Positions 6,504 to 15,417 are shown, numbered from the stretch's first letter. The stretch is DNA of 22,526 nt from an uncultured Alphaproteobacteria bacterium (GCA_937900425.1 CALCDT010000027.1:1-22526), one strand, 5' to 3'. Program-made: numbers and translations. Notes: generated by a model from the letters alone, not told the origin.

Positions 6504-8174
6504 TCATATCCGGGCGACGACGACCTCGCAAAGCGGCTTCTTGCCCCACCGTTCGTTGACCGCGGCGCGAGCCGCCCGGCGCACGGCCTCGGCGACGAGT
6601 TCCTCGTCGCGCCGGCGCTGGCGCGGGATCGAGACGACGGCGCCGTCCACCGCCTTTTCCACCACCGCGAGGAAATCGGTGCCGTCGCGGTCGGTGTCCG
6701 GCAGGCCGAACAGGGTGACGATCGGGTCGCCGGCGACCTCGTTGCGCTCGTCGAGCAGCACCACGACCGACATCGCGCCGGCGAAGCCGAGGCGGCGGCG
6801 CTCGGAGACGCCCGACGTCTCCGGCGTCATCAGCAGCGTGCCGTCCTTGACGAGGATGCCCGAGGGCACGGTCTCGATGATCTCCGGCTTGCCGGGCGCG
6901 AGGCGGGCGACCTTGCCGTTCATGGCGACGACCACGGTCTTGACGCCGCATTTGCGGGCGATGTCGGCATGGGCGGCGAGGTGCACCGCCTCGCCATGGA
7001 CGGGGAGCGCGGCGGCCGGGCGGATCATGCCGTAGAGCCGGCGGATCTCGTCGGCGCGCGGGTGTCCCGAGGTGTGGATGAGGGCGTCGGCGTCGGTGAC
7101 GAGGCGTACGCCGCGGGTCACCAGCGCGTTCTTGATCGCGCCCACGGCCTTCTCGTTGCCGGGAATGGTGCGCGAGGAGAAGATCACCGTGTCGCCGGCG
7201 GCGAGGGTGACGTTGCGCTGCTCGCCGAAGGCGATCTTGGCCAGCGCAGCGCGTGGCTCGCCCTGGCTGCCGGTGACGAGGGCGACGACCTTCTCCGGCG
7301 GCAGGTAGCCGTAGGACTCCTCGTCGCGGAACGGCGGCAGGTCGTCGAGGAAGCCGAGCTCGCCGGCGACGTCGATGACCCTGCGGATGGCGCGGCCGAC
7401 CACGACCACCTCGCGGCCGGTGGCGGCGGCGGCTTCCGCGACCGAGCGGATGCGGGCGACGTTGGAGGCGAAGATCGTGACGGCGACGCGGCCCGGCGCC
7501 GCGGCGATGACCTCACGCAGGCCCGCGGCGACCTCGCCCTCGGACGGGCTGGTGCCTTCGCGCGGGGCGTTGGTCGAATCGCAGACCATGGCGATGACGC
7601 CCTCCTCGCCGACGGCGGCGAGGCGGTCGAGGTCGATCGGCAGGCCGATCACCGGGTCCATGTCGATCTTCCAGTCACCGGTGTGCAGCACCGTGCCGAA
7701 GGGGGTCCGCAGCACGAGGGCGTTGGGCTCGGGCAGCGAATGGGAGACGGGCACCATCTCGACGTCGAAGGGCCCGATCATCCGCCGCTCGCCCTGGCGG
7801 AAAATCTCGGCGTCGATCTTCGGGGCGTTGCGCTCCATCGCCCGTTTGGCGGTGAGGAGGCCGGCGGCGAAGGGCGTCATGTAGACCGGCACGCCGAGGC
7901 GCGGCCAGAGATCGTAGAGCGCGCCGTAATGGTCTTCGTGGGCGTGGGTGATGACGATGCCGACGAGATCGTCGCGGCGCTGCTCGATGAAGCGGATGTC
8001 GGGGGTGACGAGGTCGATGCCGGGGAGGTCGGGGCCGCCGAAGCTGACACCGCAGTCGACCATCAACCATTTGCGCGCATGGGCCGGACCGAGACCGTAG
8101 AGCCCGAGGTTCATGCCGATTTCGCCGACACCGCCGAGGGCTACGAAAACGAGGTCGTCGGTCGATCCTGTCAT
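6504..8174 (-). CDS. rnj: Ribonuclease J
   Basis: This is a 556-residue cytoplasmic endo/5'-exoribonuclease of the metallo-beta-lactamase/beta-CASP family, involved in mRNA decay and rRNA and sRNA maturation in alphaproteobacteria. Zinc-binding motif 2 is HAHEDH at 77-82, with H145 (VSHSLPE) and D167 (HTGDWK) completing the metallo-beta-lactamase ligands. The beta-CASP motifs follow, including SGHPRADE (H371) and PVHGE (H393). The C-terminal domain beyond about residue 450 matches the short RNase J C-terminal region. The length of about 555 is typical. The ATG at 8174 leads directly into DDLVFVALGGVGEIGMN, the usual N-terminus. A 142-base gap separates it from birA, the second longest inside the block, so it may have an extra promoter; the gap contains the palindrome GGAATATTCC at 8248-8257 and an AT-richer patch. 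Confidence 0.96.
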   Translation of the reverse strand: MTGSTDDLVFVALGGVGEIGMNLGLYGLGPAHARKWLMVDCGVSFGGPDLPGIDLVTPDIRFIEQRRDDLVGIVITHAHEDHYGALYDLWPRLGVPVYMTPFAAGLLTAKRAMERNAPKIDAEIFRQGERRMIGPFDVEMVPVSHSLPEPNALVLRTPFGTVLHTGDWKIDMDPVIGLPIDLDRLAAVGEEGVIAMVCDSTNAPREGTSPSEGEVAAGLREVIAAAPGRVAVTIFASNVARIRSVAEAAAATGREVVVVGRAIRRVIDVAGELGFLDDLPPFRDEESYGYLPPEKVVALVTGSQGEPRAALAKIAFGEQRNVTLAAGDTVIFSSRTIPGNEKAVGAIKNALVTRGVRLVTDADALIHTSGHPRADEIRRLYGMIRPAAALPVHGEAVHLAAHADIARKCGVKTVVVAMNGKVARLAPGKPEIIETVPSGILVKDGTLLMTPETSGVSERRRLGFAGAMSVVVLLDERNEVAGDPIVTLFGLPDTDRDGTDFLAVVEKAVDGAVVSIPRQRRRDEELVAEAVRRAARAAVNERWGKKPLCEVVVARI

Positions 8175-8316
8175 GCAAGTCTCACTTCTTGAAAGAAATC
8201 CGGAAGGCGGGAGGCCGCGTTGCGCCCTCCCCTAGCACATCTCGTGCGGAATATTCCCGATTCGTCGAAAATTTCCGAGAAATCCGCCGCGTGTCGGCGG
8301 CGAGCGGCCTTCGCCC

Positions 8317-9087
8317 TCACCCCCCGGCGGCGGGGCCGAAGAACACGTCGCCGGCCGACACCGTGACGAGCCCCCCCGAAGCGAGGCGCAGCAGCAGGCG
8401 GCCCTCGTCGTCGAGCGCCTCGAACCGTCCGGCGACGTCCCCGCGCGGCAGGCGGACGCGGATCGGCTCGCCGAGGCCGCGGGCGCGGGCGAGCCAGGCC
8501 TGGCGCACCGGCGCGAAACCCTCGGTGCGCCAGCGATCGAGCCAGCCGTCGAGACGGTGGGCGAGCCGGACGAGCATCTCGTCCGGCGCGACCGGAAAGC
8601 CGATGGCGGCGAGGTCCGTCGCCGGATAGGGCGTGTCGGCCGGATGGTGGGCGAGGTTGACGCCGATGCCGACGACGACGGCCCGGCCGCCGGCGACGTC
8701 GATGCCCTCGATCAGGATGCCGGAGAGCTTGGCGCCGTCGTGGAGGAGGTCGTTCGGCCACTTGATTGCGAGCGCGGCCCGCTGTGCGGGGCCGATGAGG
8801 CCGGCCACCGCCTCGTGGACGGCGACGGCGACGACGAGCGGCAACTCGGCGAGGCGGGGCCGAGGCGCCGGGTCGATCAGCAGCAGGCTGGCGTGGAGGT
8901 TGCCGGGTTCGGAGGTCCAGACCCGGCCCTGGCGGCCGCGGCCACCGGTCTGGCGGTCGGCGCGGAGCCAGAGACCGCCGGCCTCGCCCTCGCGCGCCAT
9001 GTCGAGCGCGAGGGCGTTGGTCGAGCGGATGGTGTCGAAGGTGAGGAGCCTGAAGCCGTCCGGCAGCGCCGGCTCCGCTCGCACCAT
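8317..9087 (-). CDS. birA: Biotin--[acetyl-CoA-carboxylase] ligase (class I, no DNA-binding domain)
   Basis: This 256-residue enzyme adenylates biotin and transfers it to biotin carboxyl carrier proteins. The biotinyl-AMP loop is TGGRGRQGR at 47-55, the catalytic KWPND motif is at 109-113, and GAKLSGILIE at 118-127 carries the conserved lysine (K120) and glycine of the biotin site. The small C-terminal SH3-like domain is present (about 205-250). The protein starts at the catalytic domain, so unlike E. coli BirA it lacks the N-terminal helix-turn-helix and should not act as a repressor. Its ATG at 9087 is separated from the nuoN stop codon by a single base, which implies translational coupling to the nuo operon. 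This nuoN-birA linkage is familiar in Hyphomicrobiales. Confidence 0.95.
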   Translation of the reverse strand: MVRAEPALPDGFRLLTFDTIRSTNALALDMAREGEAGGLWLRADRQTGGRGRQGRVWTSEPGNLHASLLLIDPAPRPRLAELPLVVAVAVHEAVAGLIGPAQRAALAIKWPNDLLHDGAKLSGILIEGIDVAGGRAVVVGIGVNLAHHPADTPYPATDLAAIGFPVAPDEMLVRLAHRLDGWLDRWRTEGFAPVRQAWLARARGLGEPIRVRLPRGDVAGRFEALDDEGRLLLRLASGGLVTVSAGDVFFGPAAGG

Positions 9088-9088
9088 C

Positions 9089-10519
9089 TCAGAACAGCGT
9101 CTTGGCGGCGGCGGCGGCGGCCGAGGTGACCGGGCCTGCGACGAAGACGTAGAGCACGACGAAGGCCGCCGAGGCGCCGAGCATCAGGCGCAACTCGCCG
9201 GGCATCGGCGAGAAGGTGGTGTTCGGCTCGTCGAAATAGATCAGCTTGACGATGCGCAGGTAGTAGTAGGCGCCGACGACGCTGGCGACGACGCCGATGA
9301 CGGCGAGCCAGTAGAGCCCGGCCTCGACGGCGGCGGCGAAGACGAAATACTTGGCGAAGAAGCCGCCGAGCGGCGGAATGCCGGCGAGCGAGAACATCAG
9401 CAGCGCCAGCAGCGTGCCCATGACCGGGCTGGTCCGCGACAGGCCGGCGAGGCTGGAGATGTCCTCGACCATGCCGTCCTCACGGCGCATGGCGAGAATG
9501 CAGGCGAAGGTGCCGGCGGTCATCGCCAGATAGACCGCGAGGTAGATCAGCACGCCCTGGACGCCGGCCTCGGTGCCGGCGGCGAGTCCGACGAGGGCGA
9601 AGCCCATGTGGCCGATCGAGGAATAGGCCATCAGACGCTTGATGTTGGTCTGGCCGATGGCGGCGAAGGCGCCGAGCACCATCGAGGCGAGGGCGATGAA
9701 GGCGATGATCTGCTGCCAGTCGGCGGTGGCGGGGGCGAAGGCGTCGACGACGACGCGCATCAGGATGCCCATCGCGGCGATCTTCGGCGCCGCGGCGAAG
9801 AAGGCGGTCACCGGGGTCGGCGCGCCCTCGTAGACGTCCGGCGTCCACATGTGGAAGGGCACCGCCGAGATCTTGAAGGCGAACCCGGTGAGCAGGAAGA
9901 CGAGGCCGAAGACGAAGCCGGTCGAGGCGCCCTCGCGCGCGAGCACCGCGGAAATCTCCGGGAAGCCGGTGTGACCGGTGAAGCCGTAGATCAGCGAGGC
10001 GCCGTAGAGCAGCATGCCGGACGAGAGCGCGCCGAGAACGAAATACTTGAGGCCGGCCTCGGTGGAGCGCAGCTGGTCGCGATTGATCGAGGCGACGACA
10101 TAGAGCGCCAGCGACTGCAGCTCGAGGCCGAGGTAGACGGCGATCAGATCGTTGGCCGAGATCATCATCATCATGCCGAGCGTGGCGATGACGAGCAGCA
10201 CCGGATACTCGAAGCGGTCGAACTTCTCGGCCCGTCCGAAGGCGACCGACATGGCGATGCCGACCAGCGAGCCGATCAGCGCCAGGATCTTCAGGAAGCG
10301 GGCGAAGCCGTCCATGATGAAGGCGCCCTCGAAGGTGACGCCGTATTCGGGGGCGAAGATCAGGATGCCGAGGGCGCAGATCAGCAGCGCCGCCGAAACG
10401 CCGGTGACGGCGGTGGCGGCGTTGTCGCCGCCGAAGGCGCCCATCATCAGGACCACGAGCGCACCGACGGCGAGCAGCAGCTCGGGCATCACCGGCAACA
10501 GGTCGGGGAAAGCAGTCAT
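9089..10519 (-). CDS. nuoN: NADH-quinone oxidoreductase subunit N
   Basis: This is one of the three antiporter-like, proton-pumping membrane subunits of complex I: 476 residues with about 14 transmembrane helices. The charged residues of the proton path are present: E133 in GLELQSLALYVV (helix 5), K216 in FKISAVPFHMWTPDVYEGAP (helix 7) and K246 in AAAPKIAAM (helix 8). The length fits the family. The ATG at 10519 has GAGGAA about six bases upstream. A 173-base gap separates it from nuoM, the longest gap within the nuo genes; it is GC-rich, contains several short self-complementary stretches and no gene. The distal boundary is tight (one base to birA). Confidence 0.97.
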   Translation of the reverse strand: MTAFPDLLPVMPELLLAVGALVVLMMGAFGGDNAATAVTGVSAALLICALGILIFAPEYGVTFEGAFIMDGFARFLKILALIGSLVGIAMSVAFGRAEKFDRFEYPVLLVIATLGMMMMISANDLIAVYLGLELQSLALYVVASINRDQLRSTEAGLKYFVLGALSSGMLLYGASLIYGFTGHTGFPEISAVLAREGASTGFVFGLVFLLTGFAFKISAVPFHMWTPDVYEGAPTPVTAFFAAAPKIAAMGILMRVVVDAFAPATADWQQIIAFIALASMVLGAFAAIGQTNIKRLMAYSSIGHMGFALVGLAAGTEAGVQGVLIYLAVYLAMTAGTFACILAMRREDGMVEDISSLAGLSRTSPVMGTLLALLMFSLAGIPPLGGFFAKYFVFAAAVEAGLYWLAVIGVVASVVGAYYYLRIVKLIYFDEPNTTFSPMPGELRLMLGASAAFVVLYVFVAGPVTSAAAAAAKTLF

Positions 10520-10692
10520 CGTGGCTTCCTCATGGGCCTCGCCGCGTCGTGCGGCCGGCGGCCCGGCTGTGTCTCATGATCGGGCGGGAGGCCCCACGCA
10601 TCCCGTCCCTTCGTCGTCTCCGGCGGGCGGCGCACCCGTCCGCCCCGCCCTCGCGCCCTCCATTGCCGGAAGGGTTGCGGAGGGCCTGCGGA

Positions 10693-12207
10693 TCAGGGCG
10701 CCAGCAGCGCCGTGCTGTTGCCGGCCATGTCGATGGCGGCCTGGTAGTTGCGCACCAGCAGGTCGATCGAGGCGGCCGAGGCGTCGAGGATCGGCGCCGG
10801 ATAGACGCCGTAGAAGATCGTCAGCACGACCAGCGGCGCGAGGATCACCTTCTCGCGCAGGGAAAGGTCCATCATCGACTTGAGGCTGTCCTTCTCGAGC
10901 GCGCCGAAGATCACCCGGCGGTAGAGCCAGAGCGCGTAGCCGGCCGAGAGGATGACGCCGCTCGCGGCGATGAAGGCGACCCAGGTGTTGGCCTGGAAGG
11001 CGCCCATCATCGTCAGGAACTCGCCGACGAAGCCCGAGGTGCCCGGCAGGCCGACGTTGGCCATGGTGAAGATCAGGAAGGCGACGGCGTAGGCCGGCAT
11101 CCGGTTGACGAGGCCGCCGTAGGCCGCGATCTCGCGGGTGTGCATGCGGTCGTAGACGACGCCGACGCAGAGGAACAGAGCGCCCGAGACGATGCCGTGG
11201 GAGATCATCTGGAACACCGCGCCCTGGATGCCCTGCACGTTCATCGAGAAGATGCCCATGGTCACGAAGCCCATGTGGGCGACCGACGAGTAGGCGATCA
11301 GCTTCTTGATGTCCTCCTGCATCAGCGCCACCAGCGAGGTGTAGACGATGGCGATCACCGAGAGGGCGAAGACCAGCGGCGCGAAGTCGGCCGAGGCCAG
11401 CGGGAACATCGGCAGCGAGAAGCGCAGGAAGCCGTAGCCGCCCATCTTCAGCAGGATGCCGGCGAGGATCACCGAACCGGCGGTCGGCGCCTCGACGTGG
11501 GCGTCGGGAAGCCAGGTGTGGACCGGCCACATCGGCATCTTCACCGCGAAGGAGGCGAAGAAGGCGACCCAGAGCCATGGCTGCATCGACGCCGGGAAGG
11601 CGTGCTGGAGCAGCATGGCGATGTCGGTGGTGCCGGCCTGCCAGTACATCGCCATGATGGCGATCATCATCAGCACCGAACCGAGCAGGGTGTAGAGGAA
11701 GAACTTGTAGGAGGCGTAGACCCGGCGCTTGCCGCCCCAGACGCCGATGATGATGAACATCGGGATCAGGCCGGCCTCGAAGAAGACGTAGAACAGCACC
11801 GTGTCGAGGGCGCAGAAGACGCCGATCATCAGCGTTTCCAGCACCAGGAAGGCGATCATGTACTCCTTCACCCGGTGCTCGACCGAATACCAGCTCGCCA
11901 GGATGCAGAAGGGCATCAGGAAGGTGGTGAGGATGACGAAGGGCATGGAGATGCCGTCGACGCCCATGCGGTAGGCGACGAAGCTGCCCATCCACTCCGC
12001 TTCCTCGACCATCTGGAAGCCGGGGTTCGAGGGATCGAACTTCACCCAGACGAAGAGCGAAACGAAGAAGGTGAACAGCGTGGTGACGAGGGCCACCATC
12101 TTGATGTTGCGCAGCGCCACCTCGTCGCGGGCGTTGTTCCACAGGATCAGGAACACGCCGACGAGCGGGAGGAAGGTGACGATGGAGAGGAGCGGCATGT
12201 CACTCAT
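10693..12207 (-). CDS. nuoM: NADH-quinone oxidoreductase subunit M
   Basis: This is the 504-residue antiporter-like membrane subunit between NuoN and NuoL in the complex I arm. The helix-5 glutamate is E144 in FFEAGLIPMF, the same number as in E. coli. The helix-7 lysine is K223 in AVKMPMWPVHTWLPDAHVEA. Later, KKLIAYSSVAHMGFV and SHGIVSGALFLCVG are the conserved segments of helices 10-12. The ATG at 12207 has GAGGA about ten bases upstream; a second in-frame ATG three codons later is possible. Only 18 bases separate it from the nuoL stop codon. Nothing unusual in the protein. Confidence 0.97.
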   Translation of the reverse strand: MSDMPLLSIVTFLPLVGVFLILWNNARDEVALRNIKMVALVTTLFTFFVSLFVWVKFDPSNPGFQMVEEAEWMGSFVAYRMGVDGISMPFVILTTFLMPFCILASWYSVEHRVKEYMIAFLVLETLMIGVFCALDTVLFYVFFEAGLIPMFIIIGVWGGKRRVYASYKFFLYTLLGSVLMMIAIMAMYWQAGTTDIAMLLQHAFPASMQPWLWVAFFASFAVKMPMWPVHTWLPDAHVEAPTAGSVILAGILLKMGGYGFLRFSLPMFPLASADFAPLVFALSVIAIVYTSLVALMQEDIKKLIAYSSVAHMGFVTMGIFSMNVQGIQGAVFQMISHGIVSGALFLCVGVVYDRMHTREIAAYGGLVNRMPAYAVAFLIFTMANVGLPGTSGFVGEFLTMMGAFQANTWVAFIAASGVILSAGYALWLYRRVIFGALEKDSLKSMMDLSLREKVILAPLVVLTIFYGVYPAPILDASAASIDLLVRNYQAAIDMAGNSTALLAP

Positions 12208-12225
12208 GGGAAGGAAATCCTCTCC

Positions 12226-14322
12226 TCAGCCGTAGAACATGGCCCAGGTGATCAGCAGAGCGACGCCGACCAGCATGGCAAAGGCATAGTGATAGAGATA
12301 GCCGGTCTGCAGACGCACGACCCGGGCGGTGACGTCCTGGACCCGGGCGGCGACGCCGTCGGGGCCGAGACCGTCGATCACCTTGCCGTCGCCGACCTTC
12401 CACAGCTGGTAGCCGATCCACTTGGCGCTGCGCACGAAGAGGATGTCGTAGAGCTCGTCGAAGTACCACTTGTTGAGCAGGAACTGGTAGAGCGCGTCGT
12501 GACGCTTGGCCAGCCGCTTGGGCGCCTCGGGATCGACGATGTAGAACTGCACGGCGACGAGGAAGCCGATCACCATGGCGACGAAGGGCGAGGCCTTCAC
12601 CCAGAACGGCACGTGGTGCATGGCCTCGAGCACCGAGTGCTCGCCGTGCGGCAGCGCCACCGCGCTCTTCCAGAACTCCTCGACGCCCTCGCCGACGAAG
12701 CCACCGTGGAAGACGATGCCCGCGAGCAGCGCGCCGGCCGCCAGCACGTAGAGCGGCACCAGCATGACCTGGGGGCTCTCGTGGACGTGGCTCATGACGT
12801 CGGCGGATGCGCGGGGCTTGCCGAAGAAGGTCATGAAGGCGAGGCGCCAGGAGTAGAAGGAGGTCAGCGTCGCCGCGAAGACCAGCAGCGCGAAGGCGTA
12901 GCCGGCGAAGGCGTTCTCGCCGACGAAGGCGACCTCGATGATGGCGTCCTTCGAATAGTAGCCGGCCGTGAGCGGGAAGCCGGTCAGCGCCAGGGTGCCG
13001 ATGGTCATCATCCAGAAGGTGACCGGGATGTGCTTGCGCAGGCCGCCCATCTTGCGCATGTCCTGCTCGCCCGAGACGGCGTGGATCACCGAGCCGGCGC
13101 CGAGGAACAGCAGCGCCTTGAAGAAGGCGTGGGTGAAGAGGTGGAAGATCGCCACCGGATAGGCGCCGATGCCGAGCGCGACGAACATGTAGCCGAGCTG
13201 CGAGCAGGTCGAATAGGCGATGACGCGCTTGATGTCGTTCTGGACGAGGCCGACGGTGGCGGCGAAGAAGGCCGTCGTGGCGCCGACGAAGGTCACGACC
13301 GTCAGCGCGGTGTGCGACATCTCGAAGACCGGCGACATCCGCGCGACCATGAAGACGCCGGCCGTCACCATGGTGGCGGCGTGGATCAGCGCCGACACCG
13401 GGGTCGGGCCTTCCATCGCGTCCGGCAGCCAAGTGTGGAGCAGGAACTGCGCCGACTTGCCCATGGCGCCCATGAACAGCAGCAGGCAGACGATGGTGGC
13501 CGCGTCCCACGACGAGCCGAGGAAGGTGAGCTGTGTGCCCTCGAGCGTCGCGGCGTTGGCGAAGATCGCCTCGAAGGAGATCGTGTTGAACAGCACGAAG
13601 ACGCCGAACATGCCGAGCAGGAAGCCGAAGTCGCCGACGCGGTTGACGACGAAGGCCTTCATCGCCGCGGCGTTGGCCGAGGGCTTCTGGTACCAGAAGC
13701 CGATCAGCAGATAGGAGGCGAGACCGACGCCCTCCCAGCCGAAGAACATCTGCAGGAGGTTGTCGGACGTCACCAGCATCAACATGGCGAAGGTGAAGAG
13801 CGACAGGTAGGCGAAGAAGCGCGGGCGAGCCGGGTCGTGGCTCATGTAGCCCATCGAGTAGAGGTGGACGAGGAAGGACACCGAGTTCACCACCACCAGC
13901 ATCACCACCGTCAGGGTGTCGATGTGGAAGGCCCAGCTGGTCGTGAAGGCGCCGGAGTTGATCCAGGTCAGCACCGGCACGCGGAAGGCCTCGCCCTCGC
14001 CGAAGGCGACCTGGAAGAAGGCGACCCAGGACAGCAGGGCCGAGACGCCGAGCAGGGTGGTCGTCACCAGTTCCGCCGCGCGCGAGCCCGGCGCCGCCTC
14101 GACATGATGGTCGTCGTGGTCGTGGCCGTGGTCGTCGTGAGTGCCGTGGCCGTCGTGGGCCGCCGCGTGAGCGGCGTGCGCATGGCCGTGCCCGTGTCCG
14201 TGATCGTGGCCGCCGGCGCCGTCGACGGCGGAGCCGGCCTTGTCCATGGCGCCTTTCAGCGAGATGGCGCCGGCGATCAGGAAGCCGACCAGCGGCAGGA
14301 AGACGATGAGGGAATACATCAT
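12226..14322 (-). CDS. nuoL: NADH-quinone oxidoreductase subunit L with histidine-rich insertion
   Basis: This is the distal antiporter-like subunit of complex I, 698 residues, with the long lateral helix at the C-terminus that runs along the membrane arm. Proton-path residues are intact: E197 in FFGWEGVGLASYL, K289 in GKSAQFLLHTWLPDAMEG and K402 in FFKALLFLGAG. Unusual is the loop after the first helix: residues 39-73 contain 15 histidines in 35 positions, with aspartate, glycine and alanine (for example HDHGHGHGHAH), encoded at 14104-14208. The usual loop here is short. The reading frame is continuous and the membrane helices on both sides are normal, so this is an insertion rather than a damaged gene. 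The start ATG overlaps the nuoK stop in TGATG, indicating coupled translation. A second ATG follows immediately. Confidence 0.97.
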   Translation of the reverse strand: MMYSLIVFLPLVGFLIAGAISLKGAMDKAGSAVDGAGGHDHGHGHGHAHAAHAAAHDGHGTHDDHGHDHDDHHVEAAPGSRAAELVTTTLLGVSALLSWVAFFQVAFGEGEAFRVPVLTWINSGAFTTSWAFHIDTLTVVMLVVVNSVSFLVHLYSMGYMSHDPARPRFFAYLSLFTFAMLMLVTSDNLLQMFFGWEGVGLASYLLIGFWYQKPSANAAAMKAFVVNRVGDFGFLLGMFGVFVLFNTISFEAIFANAATLEGTQLTFLGSSWDAATIVCLLLFMGAMGKSAQFLLHTWLPDAMEGPTPVSALIHAATMVTAGVFMVARMSPVFEMSHTALTVVTFVGATTAFFAATVGLVQNDIKRVIAYSTCSQLGYMFVALGIGAYPVAIFHLFTHAFFKALLFLGAGSVIHAVSGEQDMRKMGGLRKHIPVTFWMMTIGTLALTGFPLTAGYYSKDAIIEVAFVGENAFAGYAFALLVFAATLTSFYSWRLAFMTFFGKPRASADVMSHVHESPQVMLVPLYVLAAGALLAGIVFHGGFVGEGVEEFWKSAVALPHGEHSVLEAMHHVPFWVKASPFVAMVIGFLVAVQFYIVDPEAPKRLAKRHDALYQFLLNKWYFDELYDILFVRSAKWIGYQLWKVGDGKVIDGLGPDGVAARVQDVTARVVRLQTGYLYHYAFAMLVGVALLITWAMFYG

Positions 14323-14630
14323 CAGCCCTTCATCATGTTGATGTCTTCCACGGCGATGGAGCCGCGGTTGCGGAAGAAGACGACGAGGATGGCGAGGCCG
14401 ATCGCGGCCTCCGCGGCGGCGACGGTCAGCACGAACAGCGCGAAGACCTGGCCGACGAGATCGCCGAGGAAGGCCGAGAAGGCCACGAAGTTGAGGTTCA
14501 CCGCGAGCAGGATCAGCTCGATCGACATCAGGATGACGATGACGTTCTTGCGGTTGAGGAAGATGCCGAGAATGCCGAGCGTGAACAGGATGGCCGAGAC
14601 CGACAGATAGTGAGACAGCCCGATTTCCAT
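14322..14630 (-). CDS. nuoK: NADH-quinone oxidoreductase subunit K
   Basis: This small membrane subunit of complex I, 102 residues and three helices, is homologous to MrpC. The two conserved membrane glutamates are E38 in LMSIELILLAVNLN and E74 in AAAEAAIGLA, equivalent to E36 and E72 of E. coli NuoK. The C-terminus reads EDINMMKG, as in alphaproteobacterial relatives. The ATG at 14630 has AGAGG about ten bases upstream. The stop overlaps the nuoL start, and the gap to nuoJ is 58 bases. Confidence 0.97.
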   Translation of the reverse strand: MEIGLSHYLSVSAILFTLGILGIFLNRKNVIVILMSIELILLAVNLNFVAFSAFLGDLVGQVFALFVLTVAAAEAAIGLAILVVFFRNRGSIAVEDINMMKG

Positions 14631-14688
14631 GGCGTCTTGCCTCTTCTCTCTTTGCGAGCGTGGGAGGGGCGATGCGAGCCGGACCGGC

Positions 14689-15300
14689 TCAGAGCCCCTT
14701 CCCCGATTCGACTTTGCGCACTTCGATGGAGGACGCGGGGTTGCGGGCGACCTGGACCGAGATGTCCTGGCGCTTGACGTTGGGCTTGTGGCGCAGCGTC
14801 AGCACGATCGCACCGACCATCGCGACGAGGAGCACCATGCTCGCCGCCTCGAAGAAATAGACGTAGCGGGTGTAGAGCACCGCGCCGAGCGCGGCGATGT
14901 TGGAGACTTCCGACTGCGGCGGGATCGGTACCGCGCCCTGGCCGGCGATTTCCGGCGAGATCACCCAGGCGCCGACGACGAAGATCAGCTCGATCAGGAA
15001 GACGACGCCGATCAGCAGACCGACCGGCAGATACTGCAGGAAACCCTGGCGCAGCTCGGCGAAATCGACGTCGAGCATCATCACGACGAAGAGGAACAGC
15101 ACCGCCACCGCGCCGACGTAGACGACGATCAGCAGCATCGCCAGGAACTCGGCGCCGAGCAGCAGGAACAGGCCCGCCGCGTTGAAGAAGGCGAGGATCA
15201 GGAACAGCACCGAATGCACCGGGTTCCGCGACGAGATGACCATCACCGCCGATGCGATCGTCACCACCGCGAAGATGTAGAAGAAGAGGGAAAGGATCAT
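14689..15300 (-). CDS. nuoJ: NADH-quinone oxidoreductase subunit J
   Basis: This is a 203-residue membrane subunit with five helices, next to NuoK and NuoH in the membrane arm. The helix-3 segment YVGAVAVLFLFVVMML carries the conserved pi-bulge region that changes shape during turnover. The preceding AEFLAMLLIVVYVGA is the family signature. A hydrophilic C-terminal tail of about 30 residues (KPNVKRQDISVQVAR and onward) is typical of alphaproteobacteria. It is separated from nuoI by 117 bases. The ribosome-binding site is weak (GTGGA close to the ATG). Confidence 0.96.
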   Translation of the reverse strand: MILSLFFYIFAVVTIASAVMVISSRNPVHSVLFLILAFFNAAGLFLLLGAEFLAMLLIVVYVGAVAVLFLFVVMMLDVDFAELRQGFLQYLPVGLLIGVVFLIELIFVVGAWVISPEIAGQGAVPIPPQSEVSNIAALGAVLYTRYVYFFEAASMVLLVAMVGAIVLTLRHKPNVKRQDISVQVARNPASSIEVRKVESGKGL

Positions 15301-15387
15301 TCCACGTCGAGCCCCGATGGTGTCCTGGTCTTGACGCGGTGTCCGGCCGGGTGCCGGGCGCCGCCTCGCGGTGTGCCGTCTTCTAGT

Positions 15388-15404
15388 CGGTCCGTCCCGG
15401 ACCG
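15388..15404. other. Short hairpin between nuoI and nuoJ
   Basis: CGGTCCG (15388-15394) and CGGACCG (15398-15404) form a perfect seven-pair stem with the three-base loop TCC, 13 bases past the nuoI stop in the 117-base nuoI-nuoJ gap. It has no T-run and is more likely an RNA processing or stability element than a terminator, since nuoJ must be transcribed through it. Confidence 0.35.
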
Positions 15405-15417
15405 TCCATCGCCGCGA

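Noticed and set aside
4646..6559. A 637-codon + strand frame crossing the transglutaminase gene, the intergenic region and mce
   Set aside because: It runs out of frame with one recognised gene and antisense to another, and the translation is Arg-rich without any family features.
6504..8174. RNase J considered as a generic metallo-beta-lactamase hydrolase or beta-CASP defence nuclease
   Set aside because: Length, the HAHEDH motif, beta-CASP motifs, the GGVGEIGMN N-terminus and the nuo-birA-rnj-mce context all fit housekeeping RNase J.
14104..14208. Repetitive GTGGTCGT-like DNA considered as a CRISPR or minisatellite
   Set aside because: The units are irregular, there are no spacers, and the segment stays in the nuoL frame as a His-rich loop.
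10549..14610. A 1353-codon open frame on the + strand opposite nuoK, nuoL, nuoM
   Set aside because: It is antisense to well-conserved genes; its translation is a low-complexity His/Arg/Glu/Asp mixture typical of the complementary strand of GC-rich coding DNA.
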